In this document: piece by piece, positions 20,816-32,355 of the stretch | Layout of the letters: the number at the start of each line of letters is the position of its first letter | How positions within the stretch are numbered: the stretch's first letter is position 1 | Source: Thamnidium elegans | Taxonomy: Eukaryota > Mucoromycota > Mucoromycetes > Mucorales > Mucoraceae | Reading direction: 5' to 3' | NCBI GenBank assembly: GCA_025201345.1 | Contig: JAIXMG010000001.1 | Location: forward strand, 992,001-1,056,000 | Length of the DNA: 64,000 nt | Position numbers and translations under genes: made by a program | The notes under the pieces: generated by a model | Databases searched by the model: none | What the model saw: only the letters and a program-made list of their open reading frames with translations | Told to the model about the DNA's origin: nothing

Positions 20816-22053
20816 TATTTGTAATGGTAAATAAAATGAAGAATGAGATAGAAATTAAATAAACAGTAAGGCTGTTATATAGAAGTTCAATAAAAGTTTT
20901 AGTGAGCACCAGGTTTTAAGTTGTCCTATTGTAAAAGATATTATAAACTGAAAGGTTTATAATAAAGAAAAGTAAAATAAAAAGAGAAAATACAATGAAT
21001 AAGAAACATATTCAAGGGACCTTAAGTATAAAAATGATAATATCCTAAAGGATTATATGATATAAGTTTTTTAAGGGTAAAAGTGAGATGAGTTTATTTA
21101 AGATAAGAAAATATAATAAGATAAAAAGGTAAAATAACTAGACTAAGAATAGATTGTTGTTTTTATTAATGAAAAAGTGTGTGCCTTATATACATATTAT
21201 GGGTTGAATAAGCGCTTATCATTAATATGAAACTTAGACAGTTTCAATAAGACATTAATGAATGAGCAATTTGAAAAGATAAATAGATTCTTTAGAAGGT
21301 CAATTACAATAGCAGCGATGCGTATTATGTTTCTAATTGGCTTCTTTAACAAAAGACGTAAAATAGAGGATTGTTGATTATAAATAATGTGACAATTATT
21401 TATGTAAACCAGTTATCTTCTGTTTGTCAAGAGTTTAAGCAGTCTTCTAGTTTTATGATCAAAGTGATAGAACAATAGAATATATCTGAGATTCATTTTT
21501 AAATAGATGCTGTGATTTGTGTATAACTTATATAAGTGACACATGAGGATATGACTTGTATAAATATATATAAATTAGTATTATCTAAATATAATGCGTA
21601 GATATAACATTCGGTAAGTTTATCCTTTGATGTTTATCAAAGGTTCCTTGAAGAAAGAGTTTGAAGTATCCGTGAAATGTTTGAAGGATATTAATACGAT
21701 GATAAAAAGTAGTATAATAATAAATGTTTCTAGAATAACTGACATCTAACGTTCTTACATGTGTAAGTGAAATAAAATAATATAAAGGGAGAAAAAGTGA
21801 CAGTAGTGGTAACAGTAACTACATTAAATATATGTAGTATAATAAAAGATAAAAAGAATAATAAAAATGCTTACATATGAAGGTATGTAGTAAAATATAA
21901 AGGGTAAATGTAATAATAACGTATGAAAAAGGGATATAAAATGACGAAAGGTGAAAGACAATTAAAATAGAATAGATGGTAGGTAAAGTATAAGTTTAAA
22001 ATTTTATTACCATTAAAAATGAATGTATCGCATTTTTTCTAATAAAAAATGGA
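20816..22053. other. AT-rich gene-free DNA with a LINE-5'-like repeat copy
   Basis: Positions 20820-20935 match 29554-29665 closely (AAATAAAATGAAGAATGAGA, then GTGAGCACCAGG at 20902). The rest is AT-rich with stop codons in all frames. Confidence 0.6.
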
Positions 22054-23850
22054 CTATCTTTTTTGAAAATGAACCCATACACCATGTCTTGGTTTAGTCG
22101 TAAGAACCACTTTTGTGTCAATAACGGAACCTTCCTTTAATGTACAAGTGAATTGGTTCATGGCACAAGCAATGACTGTTCTTAATTCTAATATAGCCAA
22201 GTTTTTACCTAAGCAGGAATGTGTACCAAGAGTAAAGGATAAATCAGGGAAATTATATTGCGTCTCAGGTGTAATAGAAGAAGTATCATGAACATTGTCT
22301 GATATCATATTATCAAATGCATTTTCTACACCACTATTAAGCTTGTCTTCAGGTCGTAACCAGCGAGTAGGATCAAATTTATCAGGGTTTGGGAAAATGA
22401 CTGAATTCATTTGGATTCCTCTTACATTACACCAGATCTCTGCACCACCAGGAACAACAACACCATCAACAATAGTGTCTTTATTAACATGAACTGGAAT
22501 AAATACAACTGCGGGATATTTTCGAAGAGTTTCGCGGTATATAGCAGTGACTAAAGGCATACGAGCGAGTTTTTCAGCAGTAATACTTTCAGGAAGTACT
22601 GGAGGAGAGCCTAGAACGCTACGAACTTGTTCAAATAATTCATCTTGCAGTTGCGGATTTCGAGCCAATTCCGAAAATGCAAAGGCTAGAGTATGAGCAG
22701 TAGTATCGTATCCAGCAAAAGTTAAGGAAAGTAAATCGTTGATCAAGTCAAATTGATCTTCGTCATATTTTCCACTGGCGAAGGCACATGCGGCGACGGA
22801 TTGGTACGATCTTTGCTTTTCAGGAACATTGTTTACTTCATATGTTTTTAGCGCCTGTTTATAGTCTTCTAAAGCATATATAAGGGAATCTTGAATAAAA
22901 CTTTTTAACGTATCCCGAGCAGGTTTATATGATTTCTGAGCCCAGTTTGTTTTATTGATACCAAAAGGGAGCCAAGCTTCAACAGACTGAAAGCCCAACC
23001 CAAGACGGTGATGTTCATTCTATTATACACACAAATAATGAGAATTACTTTTTAATTGATACTAAGCTTATTACTATTACCTTCAAGTTTGATCTTCCGC
23101 CAACTAAATCGTAGTTTAAGTCACTTCGTCCATATAAATAATAATTTATAACATCCATAGTCATGTCCATAAACAAATCATCAAGCTCAATGGCTTTTCC
23201 TAAATCTGCATGCTCTTCAAATACTGTCAACAGTTTACCGGCTCTACCAGCTACATAGGGTAATAGCTTAGGCACGAGTTGTCTTGGTTGAAAAGGTGGT
23301 AACAAGATATGACGACGCCAGCGCCATTCCTAATTGAATGTTTTTTTTAACTCGTATATATAACGTTATTATAAATGTATTATTTTACCTCTCCAATTGC
23401 GTTATTTAAACTTTTACCTCCAAAAACCAAATTTTGAATCAACCTAATAAGATTACCGCGTTGGACATTAGGCTTTTCATCTTTTATTTTACTTTTTGCT
23501 TGACCATCAATTAAAACGTCTTTAACTCCTTTCAAAGTATTGACAATAACGAGAGGTTTTCCTGTAATCGACCAACACACACTAACGGGCGAGAGTTTTG
23601 AATCTTGACCAACACGAATTAAGAACTGAGATAAGTTATCTGTCTTTTCAGAATCACTAGGTGGCGGAACCAAACCAAAGTAACTAATCAAAAAATGATA
23701 AGATGTAGCTATTGGTGCATTGGCGAGAGGTGATCTATATCTTCTAAAATAGTACGTAGTAATATAAATAATACATATAGCTGATAAAAAGTACGCCAGA
23801 TTAAACTGGTAATACCCGATTGATTTTAATGCTATATCTGTAAAGCCCAT
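22054..23850 (-). CDS. Cytochrome P450 monooxygenase
   Basis: Three exons (23850-23389, 23329-23081, 23019-22054), all introns in phase 0, 558 residues. An N-terminal membrane anchor (about 13-35, FNLAYFLSAICIIYI) is followed by the C-helix EWRWRRHILLPPF at the exon 1-2 junction, I-helix AGYDTT (about 337), YRETLR as ExxR (about 400) and the haem loop FTLGTHSCLG with its Cys ligand (about 512). The usual Arg of FxxGxRxC is His here, which occurs in some families. It is a microsomal oxygenase needing P450 reductase; the CYP family and substrate are not visible. It is the only intact-looking protein gene in the repeat-rich 18.9-30 kb stretch. Confidence 0.93.
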
Positions 23851-25085
23851 TTGAGATAATTAAATATTTAAAGAAGAAGCTAGCAAAGTAATATAGCATC
23901 TTTTTATTTCATAATTCGAAAGGGAAAACTGTCATTTTTTTGCTGTTCATGCACAACGTAAACTTTATCCTATTCAGGCTTTTAGCCAATAAAATCGAAT
24001 GATTTCAAAGTTTCCCTTGGCCAATCAATTCCTCAATGCAAACAAAGAAAATTATTCTGGTAAAGAATATGTGTACGCAATTAACGCTTAGTAGATTATT
24101 TATTAGTTTGACGGCATAGATGTAGGTTATCCTCGTATGCTAAGAAAACAAAATTTGCCTATAGACAAATAATACCCTGTAGATGTCTTATGCGATAGTT
24201 CTGATTAGACGTTTAGAGATAAAAACACGGTTTAGTAAAATTATGTATTTTAGTCTAACATAATGCCGCACAACCCTATATTTTACTATAGTGTATTATA
24301 ACTAGAGTGTAAATACCTCTATAACTTTTGGTAAAAGGTCAGATTATGTATAAAATTCTGTGGTATGACAGCTTCATAAAGAAGTTGCAAACCGAGAATC
24401 TCTCTAAAAAAAACTAGCGAGACTATCACAGAACTAGTTTTGATCTATTTGCTATAAATTCAAAAATTCAAAAAAAGGGCCATACCGCATCATCAATCTA
24501 CCACTATCCCCTTTTCTTTTATGCCTACTCCAAAGTTAACTTTCTACAGAAACAGAAGTCCGTGTCGTTCCTTCTGATCAATTTAAGCTTCATATTGGCG
24601 CGATATCCGTAAGGTTTCCAAATCCGGGTTCTAGATAATATATACAAATATTTAAAATATCACTTAATAAGAAGACTTTCATAATATTTATATTTTTAAA
24701 GACTAATAATGACCCGCTTTAAAAACAGTTTATAGTAAGTGAAATCGCAATTGCATATACAGGTATTCCTTTGATAGGCTTTAAACGTTGATCCAATGGC
24801 GGTACGCTTGTAGAAAGGGGTGTTTTGGCCAATCATAATGCTTAACCGCTGTAAGTTAGCCAATGGTAGCGCCGGAACCGCTGTAAGTTTAGCTGTAGAC
24901 CAAAAAGGAAACTGAGTTTAATGCTGCTCTCCAGCAAAAAAAAAAAATCAAACTAAATATTTGTTTTAAACAAATACAATTATCTTTGACTACAAATAAC
25001 GTTTCTATTATAAATATCAAAAGAACTTAGTGTACTGTCTTCTTTAATTTTTATCTCTTTACTGTTAATTTCTTTTTAAATATGT
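23851..25085. other. Intergenic DNA upstream of the P450 gene
   Basis: Holds the P450 promoter side. Two near-repeats AACCGCTGTAAGTT occur at about 24845 and 24879. No gene recognised. Confidence 0.4.
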
Positions 25086-25975
25086 TTGGTAGCAACATCT
25101 CTAAAAAAAAATGAAGGTATTTCTAAAAAGAAACCAGGACCTAAAGTCGGCTCGAAGAGAAATCGTCACGCAAATAGACCTGACTCTAAGCGTTTGATGG
25201 ATCAACCTAGTTTACAACAACAGCGACTTGATAAAATGACGTTAGTTCAATCCGTACCTACTTCTTCTAGTACACTGCAAGAAATCAACAAGTCTCCCCC
25301 TTTAATATTATCAACTCTGAAGAGGCAATACATACAAATCACTGTATTTGGTATATACTAGTTATTATTACTTATAGGGCGCTAGTTCTTTGTGTGGTAC
25401 CGTAACATAATCCTAATGTAGCAACAGTAAGTAGATCAATGATATATATATATATATATTTAACATGCAACATTCTCATACATTGGTGTGTCTACCATAG
25501 AATAATGTAGATAATGATGATTCTACCAAATTAAATATTACTGAAGAAGCAACAATAGAAATGAAAAACTTGAAATAGTTAGTAGACGTACTAACATATA
25601 AAAATAGGATAATATTTTTATATCAGGCTATTATTGAAAACGAGGATGCTAAAGAGGGAACTGAAAATTATGACGAATATATCCAAAATTTCAGTAATGT
25701 TAGTGATGTAACTGCGTTGAATTCGAAGTATTTGATGAAGAGATTGGCGAAATCACTTCTGGAGATAGTTTCGTTGGTATATATCTCGTCACTACCACTA
25801 TAAGGATTTTAGCGCCAAATGGCTCGCCTTCTGCAGTGTCAGCATCACTTATAAAAAAAAAAGAAGAAACATCTGTAAAGTTTGTAAGCGGAATGATTGT
25901 GGCAAAAAGTGTCAGATAGATGGATGCTCAAGTAAATATGTTGTCGGTCATAAGGTTGCCAACATTCCCTGTGAT
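25086..25975 (+). pseudogene. Eroded transposon-type coding remnant with a Cys-rich motif
   Basis: The first piece is a Lys/Arg/Pro-rich N-terminus (KKKPGPKVGSKRNR, AT-hook-like). Scattered open pieces follow (NITEEATIEMKNLK at about 25530, DEEIGEITSGDSFV at about 25740). A final piece at about 25860-25940 reads NICKVCKRNDCGKKCQIDGC, a Cys-rich zinc-binding-like pattern that I associate with Mucorales transposon proteins. Several stops and frame changes separate the pieces. Function unknown. Confidence 0.35.
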
Positions 25976-26630
25976 TTTACAAATATTTTTTTTTCTTTTT
26001 TTTTCAAAAAAAAACTAAATATTCAATTTAAATTTGAAGTGATAAAACTTTCACTAAATAGTTATTCTTTTTTCTATTTTTTTTTAATAATTATAATAAA
26101 TATTAAAAGTAGCGTCTTAATACGCCAAAACCAAAAAAAAAGTATAAGTATTCCTATTACTGAGTAAAAGCCAGCGCATTTTTTCTTTATTCACGCTTAC
26201 TTAAAGCGGATGATAACAAAGAATGAAAGCTTTATTAAAATATATAAAAAGAGTTTTGTACTTTATATCATTTAAGCTACAAGTCAAGAACGTACAAACT
26301 CCTTTTGACAGAGACTACATTTGTACAAACACTTACTTCGGAATAACCTATAGCCACATTTACTAAGCGATTTAAACATTAGCAATTATTAACTCTAAAA
26401 ACCTCTTTAACCTTATCAAACCAATACGATAGTTATAATATGTTTAGGTGCCAGTAGGTATCCAAAATTGTTCGAATTAGATGCAAAATTCATCGAATTA
26501 ATTAAATTTCTGCTTTATCACCCCTTACTATGGTTATACGGCCCCTCCAATTATGTGCACTTCACGTGATATTCACGTGATTTTTTTTAAAATAAAATAT
26601 ATATTATTTTTTGATTTCAATAAACATGAA
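25976..26630. other. Intergenic AT-rich DNA before the second tRNA-Gln
   Basis: No gene seen. TTCACGTGATATTCACGTGA (about 26561-26580) is a doubled CACGTGA box, a possible bHLH-type site. Confidence 0.4.
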
Positions 26631-26702
26631 GGTTTCATAGTGTAATGGTTATCATATCGGTCTTTGAATCCGGTGATCCGAGTTCGATTCTCGGTGAGAC
26701 CT
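26631..26702 (+). tRNA. tRNA-Gln (anticodon TTG), second copy
   Basis: Identical 72-nt sequence to 18864-18935, with the same immediate flanks (ATGAA before, CTCTTTTGC after). Anticodon loop CTTTGAA; TTTT terminator present. Confidence 0.93.
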
Positions 26703-26831
26703 CTTTTGCTTTTTTGCTCTGGAAAGCATATGTCACTATTCTTTTAGTGTGTCAGAGTCTGATTAGATTTATTAGGAGTGTCACAGCTAAAATAGAATAA
26801 TGTTACAAATGGAGTCGTGGTTATTTGTAAT

Positions 26832-27954
26832 GTCAGAGTTATTTTAATAGATAAGTCTTATAGTAATAAATGTATAGTAGTAAAAAGATGATCTTTTATT
26901 GAGTTTATATTTTAAAGTAATTTATATCTAAATTGAAGTAGTACACAGCTTATTCAATTTTAACTGTGACAGTAATATAGATAATAAGTAAAGTATAAAA
27001 TAAAAGATATTATTTTATAAGTTCAATAAATTGAAAGTGAGCACCAGGTTTATAGTTGTCCAACTAAGAGAATGTATTATATAAAGATATAATACGTAGA
27101 GAAATAAAATAAAAGAATAATAAGTTTTACAGAGAATTATATAATAAAAGAATATAATTCAAGGGATCTTTATAAGTAAGAAACTGAAAATATAGAATAT
27201 AAAATATAGGTGAAAAATAAGATCAGATTTATTTAATAAGTAAAATTATGTGGTATTTATATTCAAAGGTGTCGGTCAGGACATCCTTTGAATCTTGTAA
27301 AATATCTTTGATATCAGGAATAAATATATTCCTTTTGATTCTAAGATGGTTGTAATGGATAAACTTTCTAAACTAAATGTGTTGTTTTTGATCTAGTTGA
27401 CTAATAATATAAATAAATTGATGTTTTTACAATCAGAAAGAACTAAAAGGTATTGTAAAATAAAAATAAGTAGATGGAGTAACATATCTGATGTTAAATG
27501 AAGGATAAATTTTGAATAATAGTGTAGGAGTATGATGTAAAAAGGATAATAAAGGATAATTGACTAGAAAGTGTAACAGAACTGAGATTAAGAATAAAAA
27601 GTAACTAATAAACTGAAATAAAAATGGAGAATAAAATAAAGAATAATTACACTAAAAGAAAAAGGGGTAATTTTGGTTCTGGAATTAAAAGTAATGAAAA
27701 TGTGTAACAGAAGAAAATAAAAGAGACTTATTGAAAAGTGATGTGATAATAAACGGAGTGAAAACAATACTTGTTCAGGTAAAGGTTTAAAATAGGGCTT
27801 TAAACCGGTACGATATTCTTCGATTCGTAACAATAAGCTGTGTACTACTTCAATTTAGATATAAATTACTTTAAAATATAAACTCAATAAAAGGTCATCT
27901 TTTTACCACTATATATTTACAACTAAAAATATTGTCTATTAAAATAACTCTGAC
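26832..27954. mobile_element. Palindromic 1.1-kb element with 121-bp inverted arms
   Basis: The left arm 26832-26952 (GTCAGAGTTATTTTAATAGA ... GTACACAGCTTA) and the right arm 27834-27954 are reverse complements over about 121 bp with few mismatches. The interior (about 880 bp) contains GTGAGCACCAGG at 27037 and the TTCAAGGGATCTT motif but no credible ORF. It could be a non-autonomous DNA element or two repeat copies in inverted orientation. A single arm also occurs alone at 20060 and 29477, which favours the second view. Confidence 0.6.
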
Positions 27955-29476
27955 AGGAGTATAATATTTAGTTTTGTAAACGGTTTATATAGGTGTCAGG
28001 TTCACAGACACAAGTGTAACCTAAATTATTGTTACAAGTTGGACTTGTAGTGGCTTGTAAATAAAGAGGTAGAAAATAAAAGGAATAAAATAAAAACTAT
28101 AAAGTATTATTTTACGAAAAGTTCAATAATAAATGTAGTGAGCACCAGGTTTAGAGTTGTCCAACTGTAGTGTAGTATTATAAAAAGGTTTATAATACGA
28201 GAAAGGAAAAATAAAAGATAGAAAGGAAAACTTTACAATGAATTGTATAATTTAAATAATTCAAGGGATCTATTAAACAGAATACTTAAACTAATAGAAT
28301 AGTTTTATAGTCAGAAAATAAGGTAAGAGATAGATAAGTTTTATTTAAGTAGGAAAAAATAAGAGTATTTATATTAAAAGGGTTCGGTATTAGCGTCCTT
28401 CGATACCTGTCAAGGTATCCATGAAATATAAATTGAAGTAACCGTGAATTATCGGCAAAAAGGTAAACATTTAGAATAAATGTTAGTGATATAAAATTGA
28501 TTGCTATCATTATGTTCTAGATAGTCCAATGTTAAAAATAGTGTTATAGAAATATGCAGAAAGAATATAAAAGTAAATAATAAGAGTAACAGCAATATAG
28601 AAACATGCAGAGTGAATATAAAAGTAAATAATAAGAGTAACATATGCGAAGATATAAGTAGAAATTATAACGGTATAGGTTTCAGGTACAAGAACAGATT
28701 TTTAGAGAAAGAGGTAACACAGAGAAAAAAATAAGGATACTTGTTATAACAGGATAAGTAGAGGCAAGAATAGCAGTGACAAAAGTGCCTTGTTGAGTGT
28801 GAAAAACACAGCTCGTAACATTATATTATAAATATTAATTGTATTCAAAATAAATAAAGATCATCTTTTATTCCTTTAATCAAAACTACTGTATATTATA
28901 CTTCACTTATATAACCCTTATATCTATAGTGAGAGCACGACATAGGTATAAAATATAAGTAAGTAAAAGAGTTATCTTTTTATTAATTGCAATAGAATAT
29001 GATTTATATATGAAAATAAAGTAGTACAAAATTGAGATACAATTTTGACTAAAAAAATAGTGACAAGTGTTGTCAGACTTTTAGTTATAGTTGTATAGTG
29101 GTGTTACACAAACTACCTCTTTCTGATGAAATAATGTTAACAAGGATCGTCCTAACACAAGAAATCAAACCTCCATGGTTGTTATAGTTTAAAAAAACTA
29201 ATTAAGAAAACTAAAAATGATATAAACATCTTCAACTTTTATTTAATAAAATATAATTCACTTTCTGTAAACAATTTAATCTTATGCTTCCCTTATTTTA
29301 TAAAAGACCTTATCTTTATTACTTTATTTTATTTTGTACTTGAATTCCCTTGGATCTTTTATTCTATTTTATTACTTAAGTCATTCTACTTATAAAACAG
29401 GAACTGGTGCTCACTTTTCTTACTATTACCTTATTATACTCTTTTTACACTTTACCACACTATCTATTGATTAACA
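27955..29476. other. AT-rich gene-free DNA with further repeat copies
   Basis: GTGAGCACCAGG copies lie at 28139 (+) and, inverted, at about 29403-29414. A 50-bp local duplication (AGAATATAAAAGTAAATAAT) occurs at about 28562-28582 and 28614-28634. No gene seen. Confidence 0.55.
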
Positions 29477-29527
29477 GTGGTAAAAAAATGATCTTTTATT
29501 GAGTTTATATTTTAAAGTAATTTATAT

Positions 29528-29763
29528 TATTGCGAATTGAGTTATTTGTAGTGGTAAATAAAATGAAGAATGAGATAGAAATTAAATAAACAGTAAGGCT
29601 GTTATATAAAAGTTCAAAATAAAAGTTTTAGTGAGCACCAGGTTTTAAGTTGTCCAACTATAATAGAAAAGTATAAACTAAACGTTTATAAAGAAAAAGA
29701 AAATAAAAGAAGAGAGTTTACAATGGATAATAATATAAAAGTATTAGATTTATCGCGGAGGAG
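29528..29763 (+). repeat. Putative 5' region of a LINE, source of the GTGAGCACCAGG repeats
   Basis: Directly upstream of the LINE coding remnant. Contains AAATAAAATGAAGAATGAGA, GTGAGCACCAGG (29631) and TACAATGGATAA (about 29720), the same order as in the isolated copies elsewhere in the window. It also contains the empty site for MULE copy E (TTATTTGTAGTGG). Confidence 0.55.
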
Positions 29764-31002
29764 ATGGATAATTCTCAACAGGGAGACTTACTTTTAGCGA
29801 AAGAAAGGGATATAGGTATACTTAAAAGAAAAAAGAAGGTGTACATACCGGTAAGTAAAGGTACAAAGAAAAAGGTCGGTACTGCAGCAGCTGCTGATAG
29901 GGAGACGGACGATGTAGCCACTGTTTCAGGTGTTCCTCCGGCGAACAATTTGGTCCAAACTAATTTTACTTTAGAGGATGGCAATTTAACCGGCGTGAGT
30001 CTTCACTCATCCACTTCTACTCAACATTAACGCCGTCAGTCCCAATGTTAAATAAACCTTTGAGAATGGGTGCTTTGAATGCGCGTAGAATTTTCAAAGC
30101 TTCGCACCCCAACATCCAAAAAGAGTTTTGCTCTTTTCTACCTAATCACCTCCTATCACTGGACATTCTTTGTTTACAAGAAGTGTCATGTTTCCAGCAA
30201 CATGATCATCTTTCTGAAGATTATATTCACCAATTCAACAACTTCCTCTTCCCAAACACCACCTCTGTGGTATCAAAACACACTGCAATAGTATGTCTTA
30301 ATCGAAATTTTTATTTGGATGATACTGCTATTTCGATGAATGAGCGATGTGTGGTCGCTTCTGTAAAATATGTTCACCGTAACCTCGTTTGTAAAGTCGC
30401 ACCAACTCAGCCTTCAGATCACCCTATTTTTCGATTCTTTCAGTTCGCTTCCTTCCTTTGAGAATAGTTTGGATGAGCCATGGGCCTTCTTAGGGGGTTT
30501 CAGTATATCAATCAAATCTACAACAATTTCAACGAATGAAATGATCGTAAACTGGTTTAGCTGGCTTCAAAGAAATTTTAACAACTGTTTCCCTGCAGGC
30601 TTTCCAACCTATACTAGGCCTAATATGGACTCTAGATCAACTATCGATTATATTTTTGAGTACATTGCACTAGCAACTCGATTGGAAAATGGATTGATAC
30701 ATAAAGTCCTGCTTCATATACTGACCATTGTCTATTGACGACTGATTTAGCGCTTGATCGAAAGTAATAATTTTAATGATACTAACACTACTGGTAATAA
30801 AGTTCCATATCCTATAAATAAAACCATTAGTAGAAATGTTTATCGTCATAGAATAGTAAAACAAGATGTCATTGATGGTTTAAAGGAGCTTAATTCTAAC
30901 TCGCCTGACGCTAACAGCGTTTACACAGTTACAGGAAAATGTGCATGCTATCGCGTAAGAAACCTTATTGAAGAAATTTTTGATGGTCTTCCTCCTTTGT
31001 GA
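29764..31002 (+). pseudogene. Truncated LINE: linker plus AP-endonuclease domain, broken
   Basis: After a basic N-terminal part (MDNSQQGDLLLAKE, 29764-30030), a new frame at 30045 carries an APE-type endonuclease start: MRVE-side frame aside, the good frame reads MGALNARRIFKA and LDILCLQEVS, the Glu of LQE being a catalytic metal ligand. Later pieces in shifted frames give AFLGGF (normally L-G-D-F, the Asp changed to Gly), STIDYIFEYIALA and LTDHCLL, matching the end of the endonuclease. A final piece (30754-31002) leads toward the RT but stops. It has several frameshifts and no RT core. It resembles the LINE class known from Mucor centromere flanks (Grem-LINE1), by memory only. Confidence 0.75.
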
Positions 31003-31207
31003 GATCGGCTTTCTCCCCAGTATTGCAGTGAAATGCTAAACATCTTGAATAAAAGAGCGGAGGAAATGTATGTTGATTTGTCCCTCTGTGAGGATGATTG
31101 GATTGGAGTCCACCTGCTTAAAAGAAGTTACTAAAACAGAGAAAAATATCTGTCAAGAAGGTATTTATTTAATAATAATACTATTTAAACTACTAAAAAA
31201 ACCTTAA

Positions 31208-31539
31208 ATGCGTAGCTCATCATCCGAACTTGAAGTTCAACTACATGAAGTAAATAGTTATTTTTATTGCGTGTGTCTAATATGTATTAATTAGTTTGAT
31301 TCCCATCATAGGAAAACAATAGTGAATATGCACGTTATGATAGTTCTGACACTTTTTCTTTACCAGCCGCTACTGATACTACAATTACAAGTGATGGTAC
31401 CTCCACTGTTTATTCTGCCGATGCTGTCTCTTCTACTGTTTCTGTTTCTCCTGCTGGTGCTGTTTCTATTTCTTCTGTTCCTCGTTCCCGTGTTGCCATC
31501 CGCCGTTCCTCTCTTCGAATCCGCCGTACTCGTAAATAA
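31208..31539 (+). CDS. Small Ser/Thr-rich protein, two exons
   Basis: Exons 31208-31249 and 31312-31539 give 89 residues. The start is MRSSSSELEVQLHE, then a phase-0 intron (GTAAAT ... CATAG), then SEYARYDSSDTFSLPAATDT, a Ser/Thr/Val/Ala stretch and a basic end (RRSSLRIRRTRK). No known domain. The position between two LINE fragments suggests it could be part of an element instead of a host gene. Other frames over the same bases are also open because of the TCT/GCT repetition, so the coding claim is weak. Confidence 0.35.
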
Positions 31540-31892
31540 AGGTAACGTAAAGCACACTAGCACATTTATTGATATACTAAAAAATTGTTTATGATAGGTT
31601 ATATGCGGTGATACTTTACCATAATTCTGTGTATATAGCAACTACTCTTTTTTTTTTTAAAAAAAAAAAGAATATTAATAGAATTCATTTGTACTAGATA
31701 TTATTTTTTTGTAAATCTGAATATTCTGAATTCAATATATAAAATACTCTAAATTCATTGAACTAAATTTTATGGGAACCGACACTGAATTCTATTAAAC
31801 CATTCACTAAAAAATCTAGTTAAACCGACCCCTTTTAATAAAAGTCAGTTCATCATTTTGTAAGATGTTTCGGAGTCCTAGTGATACGCTGA
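31540..31892. other. Spacer between LINE-related pieces
   Basis: Short A/T palindrome TTTTTTTTTAAAAAAAAA near 31650-31667; otherwise unrecognised. Confidence 0.4.
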
Positions 31893-32177
31893 TGATTTAG
31901 AAGTGTTTTTAAATAATACCGAAGAGCTGAATATACTACTATGTATTTTACAGCGCTACAGCTATACATCTAATGATAAGGTCAATCTCAGAAAAACGGT
32001 TCTAGTCTCTCTGTCTGGCCAAAGCTTGGAACCTTGGATAAATATAGCGGCAACGGGAGGGGTTGTATGACATGACAAAACTTTTCCTGGTTATGTTCGA
32101 TATCTTGGTTATCCTCTTTATCATAATGCAAATCAGCTACAGGTGTATCTGGATGAGCTCAAAATCAAAGTTATCTG
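31893..32177 (+). pseudogene. LINE reverse-transcriptase remnant (post-catalytic part)
   Basis: One frame reads NNTEELNILLCILQRYS, KTVLVSLSGQS and, after one in-frame TGA, VRYLGYPLYHNANQLQ. This K-T-x-x---LSG ... YLGYPL order is the region after the catalytic YxDD motif in LINE reverse transcriptases. The catalytic part is missing. The fragment ends exactly where the tail of a MULE-like copy begins. Confidence 0.6.
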
Positions 32178-32336
32178 AGCGTTATCAAATAAAACTAAAA
32201 CAAAGTTGTTATTTTTGTTACTTATACACACCATAAAATATTTAAAACCATTTTTTATATTTAGCATTCATATTATTCTTCGTATTTTATTATCTTTCTC
32301 TGAAAATATAAAGGAAATAAGGTAGATAAAATATAC
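32178..32336 (-). mobile_element. MULE-like element, copy D (tail fragment only)
   Basis: GAGCGTTATCAAATAAAACT and the following 150 bp match 42819-42980 and, in reverse, 2990-3160. The terminal repeat itself is absent, and the copy stops just downstream of the CUE gene. Confidence 0.7.
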
Positions 32337-32355
32337 AAAAAAAAAAAAATAGGAT

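Noticed and set aside
27588..28643. Overlapping minus-strand ORFs rich in Phe, Leu and Tyr
   Set aside because: Composition follows the AT-rich repeats; no domain or splice structure.
31322..31641. 90- and 93-codon ORFs on opposite strands over the TCT/GCT-rich stretch
   Set aside because: Low-complexity codon repetition opens several frames; only the frame with a matching upstream exon (31208) was kept, with low confidence.
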